DNA of 64,000 nucleotides, taken from positions 558,001 to 622,000 of the forward strand of contig OZ037840.1 in assembly GCA_964035575.1 (NCBI GenBank), read 5' to 3'. A program made the translations under genes and the position numbers. The notes beneath the pieces were generated by a model. It saw only the letters and a program-made list of their open reading frames with translations, ran no database searches and was not told where the DNA came from. Of this stretch, positions 30,913-39,982 are shown piece by piece (positions within the stretch are counted from its first letter, which is position 1; every line of letters starts with the position of its first letter). The DNA is from Rhynchopus sp. YZ270_cl-10 (Eukaryota; Euglenozoa; Diplonemea; Diplonemida; Diplonemidae).

Positions 30913-32167
30913 GGTGTGGCACGTTACCCTACTTTTCAAGTACATACACACTACATAAGAACTACACAAAAATGACTTTTTTTTGGGCGTGTTTAAGGGA
31001 AAAAATATTTTTGTGAAGTGACTTTTTTTTGGGGGGTCCGGGGGGTGGAAAATTTTTTTCACCAATTTTTTCCTACAAAAAATCGGGAAATTTTTTTTTT
31101 GTTTTCGGTTCTTCCGAGTCTGTGCGTGCTGTGATGGGTTCACTTTGCGCTGAGAAATGAGTATTTTTGACCTGAAATGCATGTATCAGTTTTATACAGG
31201 CCATTTTCAGGTTTTGTGTGTAAAATATGGTCAGTACTTGACTTTTGAAGGAAAACTGCAGAGGTGAACATGGGAGCAGTTTGCATAGCTGCGAACTTTG
31301 TTGCATGTTGTGGCCCACCATTTGACGGACGGAGCTCGTAGAACCCAATGAGGAGTGAGAAAGAAGGATATGGTCAAATAAAAAGTAGCGTACCGTGCGC
31401 CTGCGGCGCAAGCTTGCATTACACCCTTCCCATGACATAGTTTGGCTGTAAAAAAAGGTGCATTTTTAAGCGCAATTTTTTGAAATGTTGCGTACCGTGG
31501 CTTCGCCAGAACGCAGTTTTCTCGAAGTCTTCTTGCTCTTGAACATTGCAAGTCGGAAATGGGATACTCTCGCACGGGTTTTGGAGGCTGCGGTCGTGCA
31601 CTCCCCGTCTTCGGTTGCTGTTGAACAAGGATTCTCTCTCCTGGACCACATCTACGCAAAGAGACGCCACCGCCTTTCTCACAGCACTATTGAGAAGTTG
31701 ATGATTCTTCATGAACAGGCACCCGAGTTTAATACCGAAGAGATGGGGAATATTCTTGAACACGCTGTTGCCCTGTTTCTCAGAAACAAGCGTCACAGGT
31801 TCAAGAGAAAACGGAGGGCGGAGGAATTGGAAGACTTCGCTTCCCCCGTATTTGTTTCCGGAATTGAGCTTATGAGGACCTTTTTCGCGCGCAGCGCGTA
31901 TGTTCGAAACGTATCGTGGGCAAAAAAAAATAATGATTTTCACCACCAGCCATGGACCAAGGTCGAAAAATGTCTGATTCCTGTGTAAAAAAACCCGTAA
32001 AAAAACCGGAATTCCAAGCCCGAAAAGTGCGATTTTTGTAGCTGTTTAGCGTCAGGCCTGCTCTAACACAATGGGTGGGAAAAATTTTTTTACCCCCTTT
32101 TTTATAATACATAAGCACTACATAAGAACTACACAAACCTGACTTTTTTTTTGGGGCGTGCCACACC
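30913..32167. mobile_element. hAT-like DNA transposon remnant
   Basis: GGTGTGGCACG (30913) and CGTGCCACACC (ending 32167) form inverted termini around 1.25 kb that includes a hAT dimerisation domain on the + strand. A TACATAAGAACTACACAAA motif occurs in the same orientation near both ends. No clean 8-bp target duplication is visible. The element is too short for a full transposase and is a decayed or internally deleted copy. Confidence 0.55.
31485..31988 (+). pseudogene. hAT transposase C-terminal dimerisation domain fragment
   Basis: A 167-codon frame. AVEQGFSLLDHIYAKRRHRL then SHSTIEKLMILHEQ matches the conserved hAT C-terminal pattern (SxxVERxFSxxxxIxxxxRxxLxxxxxxxLxxL). The first residues (MLRTVASP) come from a dispersed GCGTACCGTGGCTTCGCC repeat also present inverted at 22425. 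The catalytic core is absent upstream within the inverted termini. After the domain a basic stretch (RNKRHRFKRKRR) follows. I infer a dead fragment of a plain DNA transposon, though a domesticated gene is not excluded. Confidence 0.6.
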
Positions 32168-32170
32168 AAT

Positions 32171-32199
32171 GATGACTAATCACAAGGCTTAGGTTCATC
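32171..32199 (+). repeat. Module M1 copy
   Basis: GATGA/TCATC and CTAA/TTAG stems, followed by TTATAAACTTTTCTTT. Starts 4 bases after the end of the hAT-like terminus. Confidence 0.6.
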
Positions 32200-32312
32200 T
32201 TATAAACTTTTCTTTGCGCACCTTGTAGAACGGGGTTGGGGAGGGGGGGGTTTTTTGTGTGTTCCAGCTTTCCCAATCTCTCTTTTATTTCCTTCCTTCT
32301 TTTTTTTAATAG

Positions 32313-32351
32313 GTGCCTGCTGTCCGCCGATGAACGGTGAGGCGTTTGCAC
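32313..32351 (+). ncRNA. Module M4 copy d, candidate structured RNA
   Basis: GTGC/GCAC, GTC/GGC and CGCCG/CGGTG helices with ATGAA loop and bulged A. Preceded by a T-tract ending TTTAATAG. Followed by TTTTAATTTCTCTG. Confidence 0.5.
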
Positions 32352-32430
32352 TTTTAATTTCTCTGTTAGTATTACTCCCCCTCTATTGACCTACTGTAAA
32401 ATTGTACAAAGCGGTACTCCTTCTATTTGC

Positions 32431-32489
32431 TCTCTTTTTAAGAATCCTGAAGAAAAATAAAACTCTTTTTTAGATAGATATTCAGTCAA
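32431..32489 (+). repeat. Module M2 copy, diverged
   Basis: TCTCTTTTTAAGAATCCTGA head with AGAAAAATAAAACTC; the hairpin part is decayed. About 80 bases after an M4 copy, the reverse of the order M2 then M4 at 17401-17579. Confidence 0.4.
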
Positions 32490-33006
32490 AAAGAAACGAA
32501 AACAAGGAAAAAAAGAGTTTTTTTTCCCCGTTGATCGCTCGAGGTGCAATCAACGAAAAAAACCTTTTTTCCTTTTACTTACCTACCGATCCTACTATTT
32601 CCCCGTTGATCGCTCGAATTAGTGTCCCTGAGTGAAAGGAGAAAAGGGAGATAATTCGGAAAAGCGGTATCTAACAAACAGAGTTTTATTTTTATATGAC
32701 GATTCTGATAATTTCTTGTATATTCAAAAAAAAAATCGTGGGCTACCATCTACTGGTACTCTCTCACCCCGCTCTGTTAGCAGCCCCCCTCCCCATCACT
32801 GATAGGCTATAGTAGACACTCCGTGCTGTCTGACAAAAAAAAACACGAGGCTTTCTGACCTCTTTCCGTGACAGGATCCACCCCCTCCCGTTCCGGATGG
32901 GGCAATGAATAATGTACCTACCGTGCAACCCCTCCCTCGTGGTATCCGTGATTGCATGCAAAATGAAGTGCTCTCTGGGGGTGGGTTTGATACCCTGCAG
33001 AGAAAT

Positions 33007-33047
33007 AGTGCATGCGTCCACCGGTGTCTTGGTGAGGCGTTTGCACT
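33007..33047 (+). ncRNA. Module M4 copy e, candidate structured RNA
   Basis: AGTGC/GCACT, CGTC/GGCG (one T-G) and CACC/GGTG helices with the bulged A. The inner helix CACC/GGTG replaces CGCC/GGTG-type pairs of other copies on the 5' side. Followed by TTCAACTTCTCTG. Confidence 0.5.
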
Positions 33048-33305
33048 TTCAACTTCTCTGCTGTTTTTTCTTCTTCTTTTTTGTAGTGTCGAAAAGCATT
33101 TGGCAACTTAGTCGAAATTGAATCGATGGTTGTCTCGTGAGGCAAGTGTCCTAACTAATTCGACAAGAGATTCTTTTGTTAGGACACTAATATATGCATG
33201 CGTGTTTGACAATTCCTGTATTCGTACAAAAAAAAATTATCGACCATAATGGTTCGCCCTTTTCAGAAATTTTCTGGAAGTTCGACCTTTTTTTACGGTC
33301 GATAT

Positions 33306-33518
33306 TTTTTTTTTTTTTGTGTTATCAAGCATTGACGAATAGAAATGGAAAACGACGGATGGTGCGTGCCCGCTTTAGCGTATTGTTTTTCCACTAACAT
33401 CACTCACATTCATCAGTGAAAAACACAAACCTTTTTGCGGTGCGATAAACGAAAAAGTGTTTTCTTTATTTCATTTAACTGTCATATCCTGAAGTCGTTT
33501 TCTATTTTTTTTTGTACG
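33306..33518. repeat. 208-bp dispersed repeat, copy 2
   Basis: Second copy of 24395-24602, differing by little more than T-run length. Preceded here by the TTCTGGAAGTTCGACC repeat instead of an M3 module, so the flanks differ. Confidence 0.85.
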
Positions 33519-33696
33519 AATCCAGTAATGTATTTGAGTATCTAGAAGGATCGAAAAATAGTATGGCCAAAATGTGTGTATGTCGCATCCGTTGGTTAGA
33601 GATGTGCGAGTCTGTAACGCACAAAGGAATTTAAAAAATAACTCAACTAAATATTTCTCCAAAGATGTTTTTTTTTCCCCTTCTCCTGGGTTTGCC

Positions 33697-33830
33697 ATTT
33701 CTCCCCCTCCTCCTCCCCTCCCCTCCTCCTCCCCTCCCCTCCTCCTCCCCTCCCCTCCTCCTCCCCTCCTCCTCCCCTCCTCCTCCCCTCCCCTCCTCCT
33801 CCTCTTCTTCCCTGCTTCCCCCTCTCTCTC
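33697..33830. repeat. CTCCTCCCCTCCC simple repeat
   Basis: Pyrimidine-only tandem repeat, with serine/proline/leucine-rich open frames as a by-product. Confidence 0.9.
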
Positions 33831-33989
33831 CCTCTTCTTCCGTTCAGTTCAGTGCTCTCATTCGGTTCTCTCTCTCACTAAAAAAAGGCAAAAAAGCAAT
33901 AAACCAAAATATTGTGAACCCCTCCAGACTCCCCCCTTTTTTCAACCTATTTTAATCCCATACTAGGCCACAGGGTACTTTGTACTTTC

Positions 33990-34050
33990 ATCCGGATGGG
34001 CTGGCATCGTACAGTAGGTCAGTCGGCGGTGCCTGCATCAGCAACTACAG
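33990..34050 (+). repeat. Module M3 copy 4
   Basis: ATCCGGAT (33990), GGCATC (34003) pairing with GGTGCC (34028-34033), then TGCATCAGCAACTACAG and a pyrimidine tract. Confidence 0.6.
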
Positions 34051-34409
34051 TTTTAATTCCCTCCTCTTCTTCCTCCTCTTCTTTGTTACCTGCTGCGACT
34101 CCTGTTCAAACGTTCCAAGAGACCGCACTGCACTGCCACATGCTTTTGCATATGATGACCAAAAGTGATATCCCTACGGAGGGTGACGCTACCTGGTGGC
34201 CACTGTTGTCCTGGGGGTAATGTCGTCTCAACACGGTGATGATGTTACTAAGGTTTTTGGTATTATGACATGTTATATACCGTGCTTCATGACATGCTTT
34301 AGCTGGAGTAATGTCGTCTCAACGTATATTTTCCAACCCTCTTCTCTCCTCTTCTTCCTCTGCAACCCCCCCTCCATCTTATCCCATTTTTTCTTTTAAG
34401 GAACACATC

Positions 34410-35201
34410 ATGAGTGACAATTCACATCTCAAGCGAAAGAGGGCGGCGTCACGTGACATTGCAGATGTGACCATCAGTGACCACGACACACTGCGCCGCT
34501 GGGAATGTGACGACGACATGCTTGTGGACGACAGCACACTCGAGACCGACGGTGTCTTCATCGTCCCCCACCCACTCAAGGCCGGCTACATGCACTGGGT
34601 TCTCACCCCAGAGACTGAGGTGGGGACACCTCTGACCAAACCCGACCTCCCCTCCGTGCAGACACTGCTTTCCGCGGCACAAAAAATTGTCAACAAATTT
34701 TCCTCCACGAAGGCATGCAGCACTTACCTCATCGAGCAACAAGGAGAATTCGGTACGGACCCTAGAATGGGAGAACGTTGGTCCGGGAAGGAGGAGGCAA
34801 AACGGTTCAGAAACGTATATGGAGAGTCGGAGGTGGCATTCTTTGTGGGGTTCGAAGGCTTTTCACCTGCGCTAGAGGAGCTTCAACTGCACGTTGTGTC
34901 AAAGGATTTGGTTTACACACACACAGCCGCAGAATGGAATATGTTCGCAACAGAATGGGGTCTCTTAGATGGTGACGTTCTTGCCATGATGTTAGAGCAG
35001 GGCCTTAGCGTAGCCTTCCCCTCAGCAGAAGATATGGGGGTAAAGTGTCAGACCACGCCAATCAAGTCCTTCGGAAAGGACCCTCTGATCTGCGCAACAG
35101 CGGCATCAGCAAGAAAGCTCTCGATGCGTACCCTTCTCGGGAAGGACATTGTATTTGCAGAAGACGAGGCACAAGAGGAGGCTGCAAAATCGTATGCATA
35201 G
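34410..35201 (+). CDS. Aprataxin-like HIT-fold protein with degenerate HIT motif, 263 aa
   Basis: The start is ATG 34410 (MSDNSHLKRKRAASRD) after a C/T-rich leader; a further in-frame ATG at 34311 would add 33 Ser/Pro-rich residues. The N-terminus is basic. GVFIVPHPLKAGYMHWVL resembles a HIT first strand. LEELQLHVVSKDL followed by EWNMFATEWGLL matches the aprataxin layout (HVHLHVISQDF, then W-N-x-F-x-T-E). The HxHxH triad reads E-x-Q-x-H, so the nucleophilic His is replaced by Gln and only the last His remains. Aprataxin removes AMP from abortive DNA ligation ends; this copy is probably inactive as a hydrolase but may bind nucleotide or DNA. The C-terminal 70 residues match nothing I know. 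Confidence 0.55.
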   Translation: MSDNSHLKRKRAASRDIADVTISDHDTLRRWECDDDMLVDDSTLETDGVFIVPHPLKAGYMHWVLTPETEVGTPLTKPDLPSVQTLLSAAQKIVNKFSSTKACSTYLIEQQGEFGTDPRMGERWSGKEEAKRFRNVYGESEVAFFVGFEGFSPALEELQLHVVSKDLVYTHTAAEWNMFATEWGLLDGDVLAMMLEQGLSVAFPSAEDMGVKCQTTPIKSFGKDPLICATAASARKLSMRTLLGKDIVFAEDEAQEEAAKSYA

Positions 35202-36004
35202 GGGGATGGGAGGGAAAGGGGAAAAATAAATTATTTTGCTATCTGCGCTAAGCCACCTAATGGCGGCAGTGTTGTGATGGGAGCCCATTGGAATACGCAA
35301 AATACATCAAAATACGTCACAATACACTGTGCAATATCACGTCCATACTTCAGAGAGAGTGCCTCGTGTGGCGAATGCTTCCCCCCCATGACTCTTTCTC
35401 CGTCATCACGGAGTGCAGGGGGGGGCAACTGCGGGGGGGTACCCTCCGTCAGCACTAACTGAGAGTGCAGGGCTGATCCCGTCTCTTCGTGTGCCAGATG
35501 TCACAAATGATGTCTTGCCTGTTCCAGTACCTAGTCTGGGCTTCATTGTGGAGTCGCACTGCTCTCTCATCAAGGATTTCGCCACCCCAGCGTGCGGTTG
35601 GGCATCTCTTTTCGTGTCAAATACCGGGGCCATCTTGTTTCCATCGCAGGAAAATGCGGAAACGAACAGACAACCTTTATTCCCCCCCCCCTTCCCCGTT
35701 TATAGTCTTTTGAGCAAAGACTATAATAATGAGTCTCTCGAGCATTTTTTTTATTTCCAACTTTCTCACACCCTTTCCCCTAGGTTGTTATATACGGTCC
35801 CGGACCCGACCGAATACCGTATAATTCGTATTATACGGTATTAAACGGTAGTATACCGTATTATACCGTATTATACGGACCGAATACCTTATAATTCGTA
35901 TAATTAATTATACGAATTATTCGAATTTTCCAACCTAGCCAGGGCCTTTCCCCACCACCCTCCCCCCCCGCCACAGGATACCGAAGGGCCAAGCACCCCC
36001 ATCT
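35202..36004. other. Intergenic with MITE
   Basis: A 143-codon open frame at 35413-35844 overlaps the MITE and lacks a recognisable domain; not called. The segment 35480-35650 has fairly balanced codons and could be a leftover exon, but nothing confirms it. Confidence 0.4.
35780..35938. mobile_element. 159-bp MITE with CTAGGTTG/CAACCTAG ends
   Basis: The ends CTAGGTTG and CAACCTAG are inverted. The interior is a chain of ACCGTATTATACGG-type inverted repeats and a palindrome, ATTCGTATAATTAATTATAC, centred near 35906. It would fold almost fully onto itself. No coding content. Confidence 0.7.
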
Positions 36005-36430
36005 ATGCGCACTGCAACCTCTGCATCATTTGCTCGTGGGTCTATTCCTACACGCCCGCCTGATAGGCCTTCGTTGAAGGTGAAGACAGAAGTGACAGAA
36101 AGCATTGTATCTGCATTCAAGCATTGGGCAGAATTCTACTTTCATATGACCGCATTGGGCTTGGGTGACGATGACGGAGTCAAGGAGGCGACTCGCCAGA
36201 TGCAGTACCTTGCAGGGCTGCCGGTGTTGGGCGTAACGGGTCGTGGAACGCTGCAGCGCATGCAGAAGCAGGCGCGTGACAAATTCTTCGATGGGAAAAC
36301 GCACGAAACAGACCGCGAAGCGAGCCGTACCGCAAAATGGGACGGACACGAGCTCAAAATGAAAAACACTTCTTCCGCTCTTGTGGAGGAGGAGGAGGAT
36401 GCGCACGACCCAGATAGGTGCCCGTTTTGA
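36005..36430 (+). CDS. Hypothetical protein, 141 aa
   Basis: Starts at ATG 36005, about 65 bases after the MITE. A predicted helical stretch (SIVSAFKHWAEFYFHMTALG, then GVKEATRQMQYLAG) is followed by a basic part (LQRMQKQARDKF) and an acidic tail (ALVEEEEDAHDPDRCPF). No family recognised. A C-rich tract ending CCACAG at 35976 could be an acceptor, so this may be a last exon whose earlier part was displaced by the MITE. It may also be spurious. Confidence 0.35.
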   Translation: MRTATSASFARGSIPTRPPDRPSLKVKTEVTESIVSAFKHWAEFYFHMTALGLGDDDGVKEATRQMQYLAGLPVLGVTGRGTLQRMQKQARDKFFDGKTHETDREASRTAKWDGHELKMKNTSSALVEEEEDAHDPDRCPF

Positions 36431-36526
36431 GAGGGGTTTCGGCGGGGTTTCCACGCAACTCATACAAAAAAAATAGCACAACAAATTTGCGGGAAAAATG
36501 GGGGGGAAAACGTTTTTTTTTAAACT

Positions 36527-36557
36527 GATGCCCAAGCACGAGAGGCTTAGGTTCATC
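36527..36557 (+). repeat. Module M1 copy
   Basis: GATG/CATC and AAGC/GCTT pairing around ACGAGAG, followed by TTATAAACTTTTCTTT. The tail is identical to the copy at 32171. Confidence 0.55.
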
Positions 36558-36616
36558 TTATAAACTTTTCTTTAAATTCACGTGTCCTATCCTGTCAGAT
36601 TCTATTTTTTGGAGTA

Positions 36617-37140
36617 TTTTCAACTTACCTTCCTTCACCCCCCCTGTAAGGGCAACCGTAGGTGAAGTAAGGTATAGTATTGAAATCGATGTGGGGGGGG
36701 AGTAAAGGGTCAATTTTACAAAACCAGATTTTGAGGAAAAATTTAGCCGAAAATGGGCCCCACGTATAAGGAACCGGGCTCATATTTCTCAAAATTTAAG
36801 TGGTCAAAAAATTGTCCAATTTTCGAGATTGACCCCACCACTGCACGGGCGGAGCCCAAAAATGCAAATAAGGACCCTTTTTCAACTTACCTTCCTTCAC
36901 CCCCCCTGTAAGGGCAACCGTAGGTGAAGTAAGGTATAGTATTGAAATCGATGTGGGGGGGGAGTAAAGGGTCAATTTTACAAAACCAGATTTTGAGGAA
37001 AAATTTAGCCGAAAATGGGCCCCACGTATAAGGAACCGGGCTCATATTTCTCAAAATTTAAGTGGTCAAAAAATTGTCCAATTTTCGAGATTGACCCCAC
37101 CACTGCACGGGCGGAGCCCAAAAATGCAAATAAGGACCCT
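36617..37140. repeat. Satellite, two 262-bp units (family B)
   Basis: Two almost identical units (period 262). The second half of each unit, from ATGGGCCCCACGTATAAGGA through the TGACCCCAC motif to ATGCAAATAAG, matches family A at 28353. The first half is different and has its own CCTTCACCCCC...GGGCAACCGTAGGTGAA inverted pair. Confidence 0.95.
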
Positions 37141-37690
37141 TTTTAATTTGTTCTCTTGAAATGTATAATTTCATGTTTTCGCGAAAAAAATTACAACTGA
37201 CCCCTACAAGGGTTGAAGGAAGGTGGTTGAAAACAACAATACCAACAAGGACAAGTAATTGCTAAGGAAAAACGGGTGTGATGTGGAAAACTCCGCGCGA
37301 TTTTCGAAACCACCGTAGCATCCTGGCGATTTGCTGGAGGTGCTGATGGTGTGATCGATGTGTTGTAGTCTGTGCATTCTGTGTTCCTTCCGCACTGCTC
37401 CAACGACGACGACAATGTGGGGAGCCTGTGGACAAAAACGAGCTGGAACACGCCGAGCCTGCCGAGCCGACGTCCAACAACGCTATCGAGCAGATGGTGC
37501 TGGACGAAGAGGACAGCCCCCCTTCTTGAACGTTTCAGATGCTGGCGTCCCAGTGGGTCTGGCAGCGTACGAAGAGCGTTAGCATACCTGCAGAAGAGCA
37601 GAATGCTGGGCGTGTTGTAGATTATTTCTACAGGATGGAGTTCCACATCACACCCCGTTTTTTTTCCGATAGCAATTACTTGTTTTTTTT
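37141..37690. mobile_element. Broken repeat element of unknown family, copy 2
   Basis: Partner of 29401-30010, again directly downstream of the satellite, with several breaks. Coding-like residues shared with copy 1 include QMVLDEEDS and SIPAEEQNAGRVVDY. The pairing satellite + element occurs twice in the window, so the two parts probably move or amplify together. Confidence 0.6.
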
Positions 37691-37879
37691 TTCAAAAGAT
37701 TAATCCGTGGTCCTCATCACAAAAAAATTCTGCTTTTCCCCCCCCCGTGGAGGTCGTGAGAGGCGATACCAAATCATAAGAAGAGTTCACAACTTGTTAC
37801 ATGTGTTCTAGGAACAGTATTAAGCGCGCAGTTTTCACACAACCACTCCAGGCAAAAAAGGAGGAAAATAGGATTTTTA

Positions 37880-39694
37880 ATGAGACTAAGGTTACCACGA
37901 TGGCTCGACGCTGTGCTGTCCATTGACGGGACGCTGGACAAGAAGGAGTGGAAGAAGCGGGCCCTGTTCTTCGCCTTCAATGTGCTTGCCGTGTTCTTTG
38001 TGTCGATGAACACCGCTGTGTCTGTCGGTGTGTACGAGAGCCGCCCTGTCTCGCTCGTTGGAGGTGTGTGCTACTTCGCAGGCGGCATCATAGGGCTGGG
38101 GAACGTTCTCATGAAGCGCCAGCTCACAACACGTGTAGTTGTGACAGTGGCGTACATTTACGTTGCAGCAATCCTGCTGATAGACGTCACGTCACGCACA
38201 CTAGGGATGACTGTCTGGGCCACTCTGGTGCTGGTTGTGGACCTGCTCTTGGTGATGCAGGTGCCACAGCGTTACACTGCGGGGATCGTGCTGTTGACAA
38301 TTGTATGGCTGATCGTGATGTCGATGGAGGAAGGCTTCCGGTTTGGTGTGCTCGACCTGCCTGGGCTTGTGCCGCAAGAGGGTGAGAATGGGAGAAAGGC
38401 GCATTTCAGTCACAACTGTGCTGAGCTTCCTTGTGCAAGCGACACAAGCCAGCAACTCATTCACTCGCTTGCTGTCTTCGTGGTGGACTTCTTCGCAACC
38501 CGACAATTTGCACGAGACATCTTGAAGGAGCAAGAGTCGATGGAGAGGACGATCAACGCTGTGCAGGAGATCGCCTCCCTTCTTGCGGGGTACGACGTGG
38601 ATATGGTGGCGGAGCTGCTTGAGGCTCATGAACACGAACTGCCTGAGGGGATGACGACAGCACTGCGGAGTCTTGAGCAGAACCTGCGTGTGTACAAGGC
38701 GTACCTCCCGCAGACGTGTCTGCCGTTTGAGAGACTGGCGACTGACGCTTTTTGCTTGGAGGTGTCTTGTGAGTCTGTGTCGTTGCCATCCTCTGTATCA
38801 TCTGAAAGAAGAAAGACTGTGTTCCAGCAGGCTTTGGACCTCTCGTTCACAAGTGCAACACTGCTGACACTGAACATCAAAGACACGTTGCACCTCTTGG
38901 AGGAAGACAGTGCACGCTTCTCCGACCTGTTCACAACTCTTCTTCTGAAGACGTTGCAGGCAGCAGAAGTGCGTCGTGGGATGGTGGACGTCTTTGTTGG
39001 GGACAGGATCCACTGCTCGTTCAACACGTCGAAACGGTGTGCGTCACACGCAACCTCAGCACTGCACGCTGTCACATTGTTGCTGCGTGGTGGTGATGCC
39101 ATTGCACCACATGTGAACATGGGAGTTGCGACTGGGAAGGTGCTGCGTGGTGACATGGGGTGTGCAGTGATGCGCCGCTTCAGCATGGTGGGTGCTCTTG
39201 TGCGTGACGTGAACGTGCTGGAACGTGCTGGCCGTGTGTTGGGGTGCAGTGTGCTGTGCAACCGCCTCTGCTTCAGCGATGCTGAGTGCGAACACCAAAT
39301 GCGTCTGGTTCCTTGCAAGGTGGAAGTTGGTGAGTCCCGTGAGGAGGTTGTTGCTGAGTTGGTTGTGCCGAAGGAGGCAGCGGCGCACAGACAAGAAGCA
39401 GAGTGGATGTACATGCTGGAAGGCAACAAGCAGTGGTATGAGTACAACACAGCAGTCCTTGGGTACCTGCAGGGCGACGTCTCTGCTTCCGCAGTGGCAG
39501 CAGCAGCAGCGTGCAGCAAGGTTGGTGGGGATAATGCCGACAATATTGCCCAGGACGTCTGGGGGGTCTCGGTCGACATTGCTCAGTTCTCGGAGGTGTG
39601 CGAAGTTTTACAGCTTCCTGTGCAGACGAGACGGATTGCGAGCATGACTACAACCTCTTCTAATGCTTGTGTGAAGTGTGAGACGATTTCATAG
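37880..39694 (+). CDS. Membrane pseudo-adenylate cyclase A, 604 aa
   Basis: Starts at ATG 37880 (MRLRLPRWLDAVLSIDG), the family start motif. It has six membrane segments (about residues 28-215), a coiled linker (TINAVQEIASLLAGYD, NLRVYKAYLPQTCLPF), a variable hinge rich in Ser, and one cyclase-like domain (about residues 325-510). The domain reads LLTLNIKDT where active enzymes have FTDI (Asp to Asn), VDVFVGDRIHCSF where they have KTIGDAF (adenine Lys lost, second Asp kept), and RRFSMVGALVRDVNVLERAG where they have the NxxxR pair (both lost). It corresponds to the second, degenerate domain of the 10649 cyclase; the active domain is absent. Likely a membrane regulator or nucleotide/partner-binding protein. 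First of five tandem paralogs. Confidence 0.85.
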   Translation: MRLRLPRWLDAVLSIDGTLDKKEWKKRALFFAFNVLAVFFVSMNTAVSVGVYESRPVSLVGGVCYFAGGIIGLGNVLMKRQLTTRVVVTVAYIYVAAILLIDVTSRTLGMTVWATLVLVVDLLLVMQVPQRYTAGIVLLTIVWLIVMSMEEGFRFGVLDLPGLVPQEGENGRKAHFSHNCAELPCASDTSQQLIHSLAVFVVDFFATRQFARDILKEQESMERTINAVQEIASLLAGYDVDMVAELLEAHEHELPEGMTTALRSLEQNLRVYKAYLPQTCLPFERLATDAFCLEVSCESVSLPSSVSSERRKTVFQQALDLSFTSATLLTLNIKDTLHLLEEDSARFSDLFTTLLLKTLQAAEVRRGMVDVFVGDRIHCSFNTSKRCASHATSALHAVTLLLRGGDAIAPHVNMGVATGKVLRGDMGCAVMRRFSMVGALVRDVNVLERAGRVLGCSVLCNRLCFSDAECEHQMRLVPCKVEVGESREEVVAELVVPKEAAAHRQEAEWMYMLEGNKQWYEYNTAVLGYLQGDVSASAVAAAAACSKVGGDNADNIAQDVWGVSVDIAQFSEVCEVLQLPVQTRRIASMTTTSSNACVKCETIS

Positions 39695-39982
39695 TTGTTG
39701 TTGCGTTGTGCATGAGACAGTGGATACGACCGTAAGGTGCCCGAGTTAGTGAACTGTGACAGTTTTGTTTTTGCGTGCTGTTCTTCGGACACAACGTGTC
39801 CCTGACAGTGATTTCTGCCTTGCTCGTGAAGACACATGTCTTTCTAGATAAGTGTCGCCATTGCATGACCCGAGTAGCTGAGGTACTGAGACACAGGATA
39901 AAAGATGTTACTTCATTTCTCCACTTCCAATCACCCACCCCACCCCCTGTACAGACACAGCAGGTACAACTTGTCATACACA

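Noticed and set aside
38626-39579. 317-codon minus-strand frame opposite pseudo-cyclase A, and similar ones opposite B-E
   Set aside because: Shadows of the sense genes; Ser/Thr-rich with no domain.
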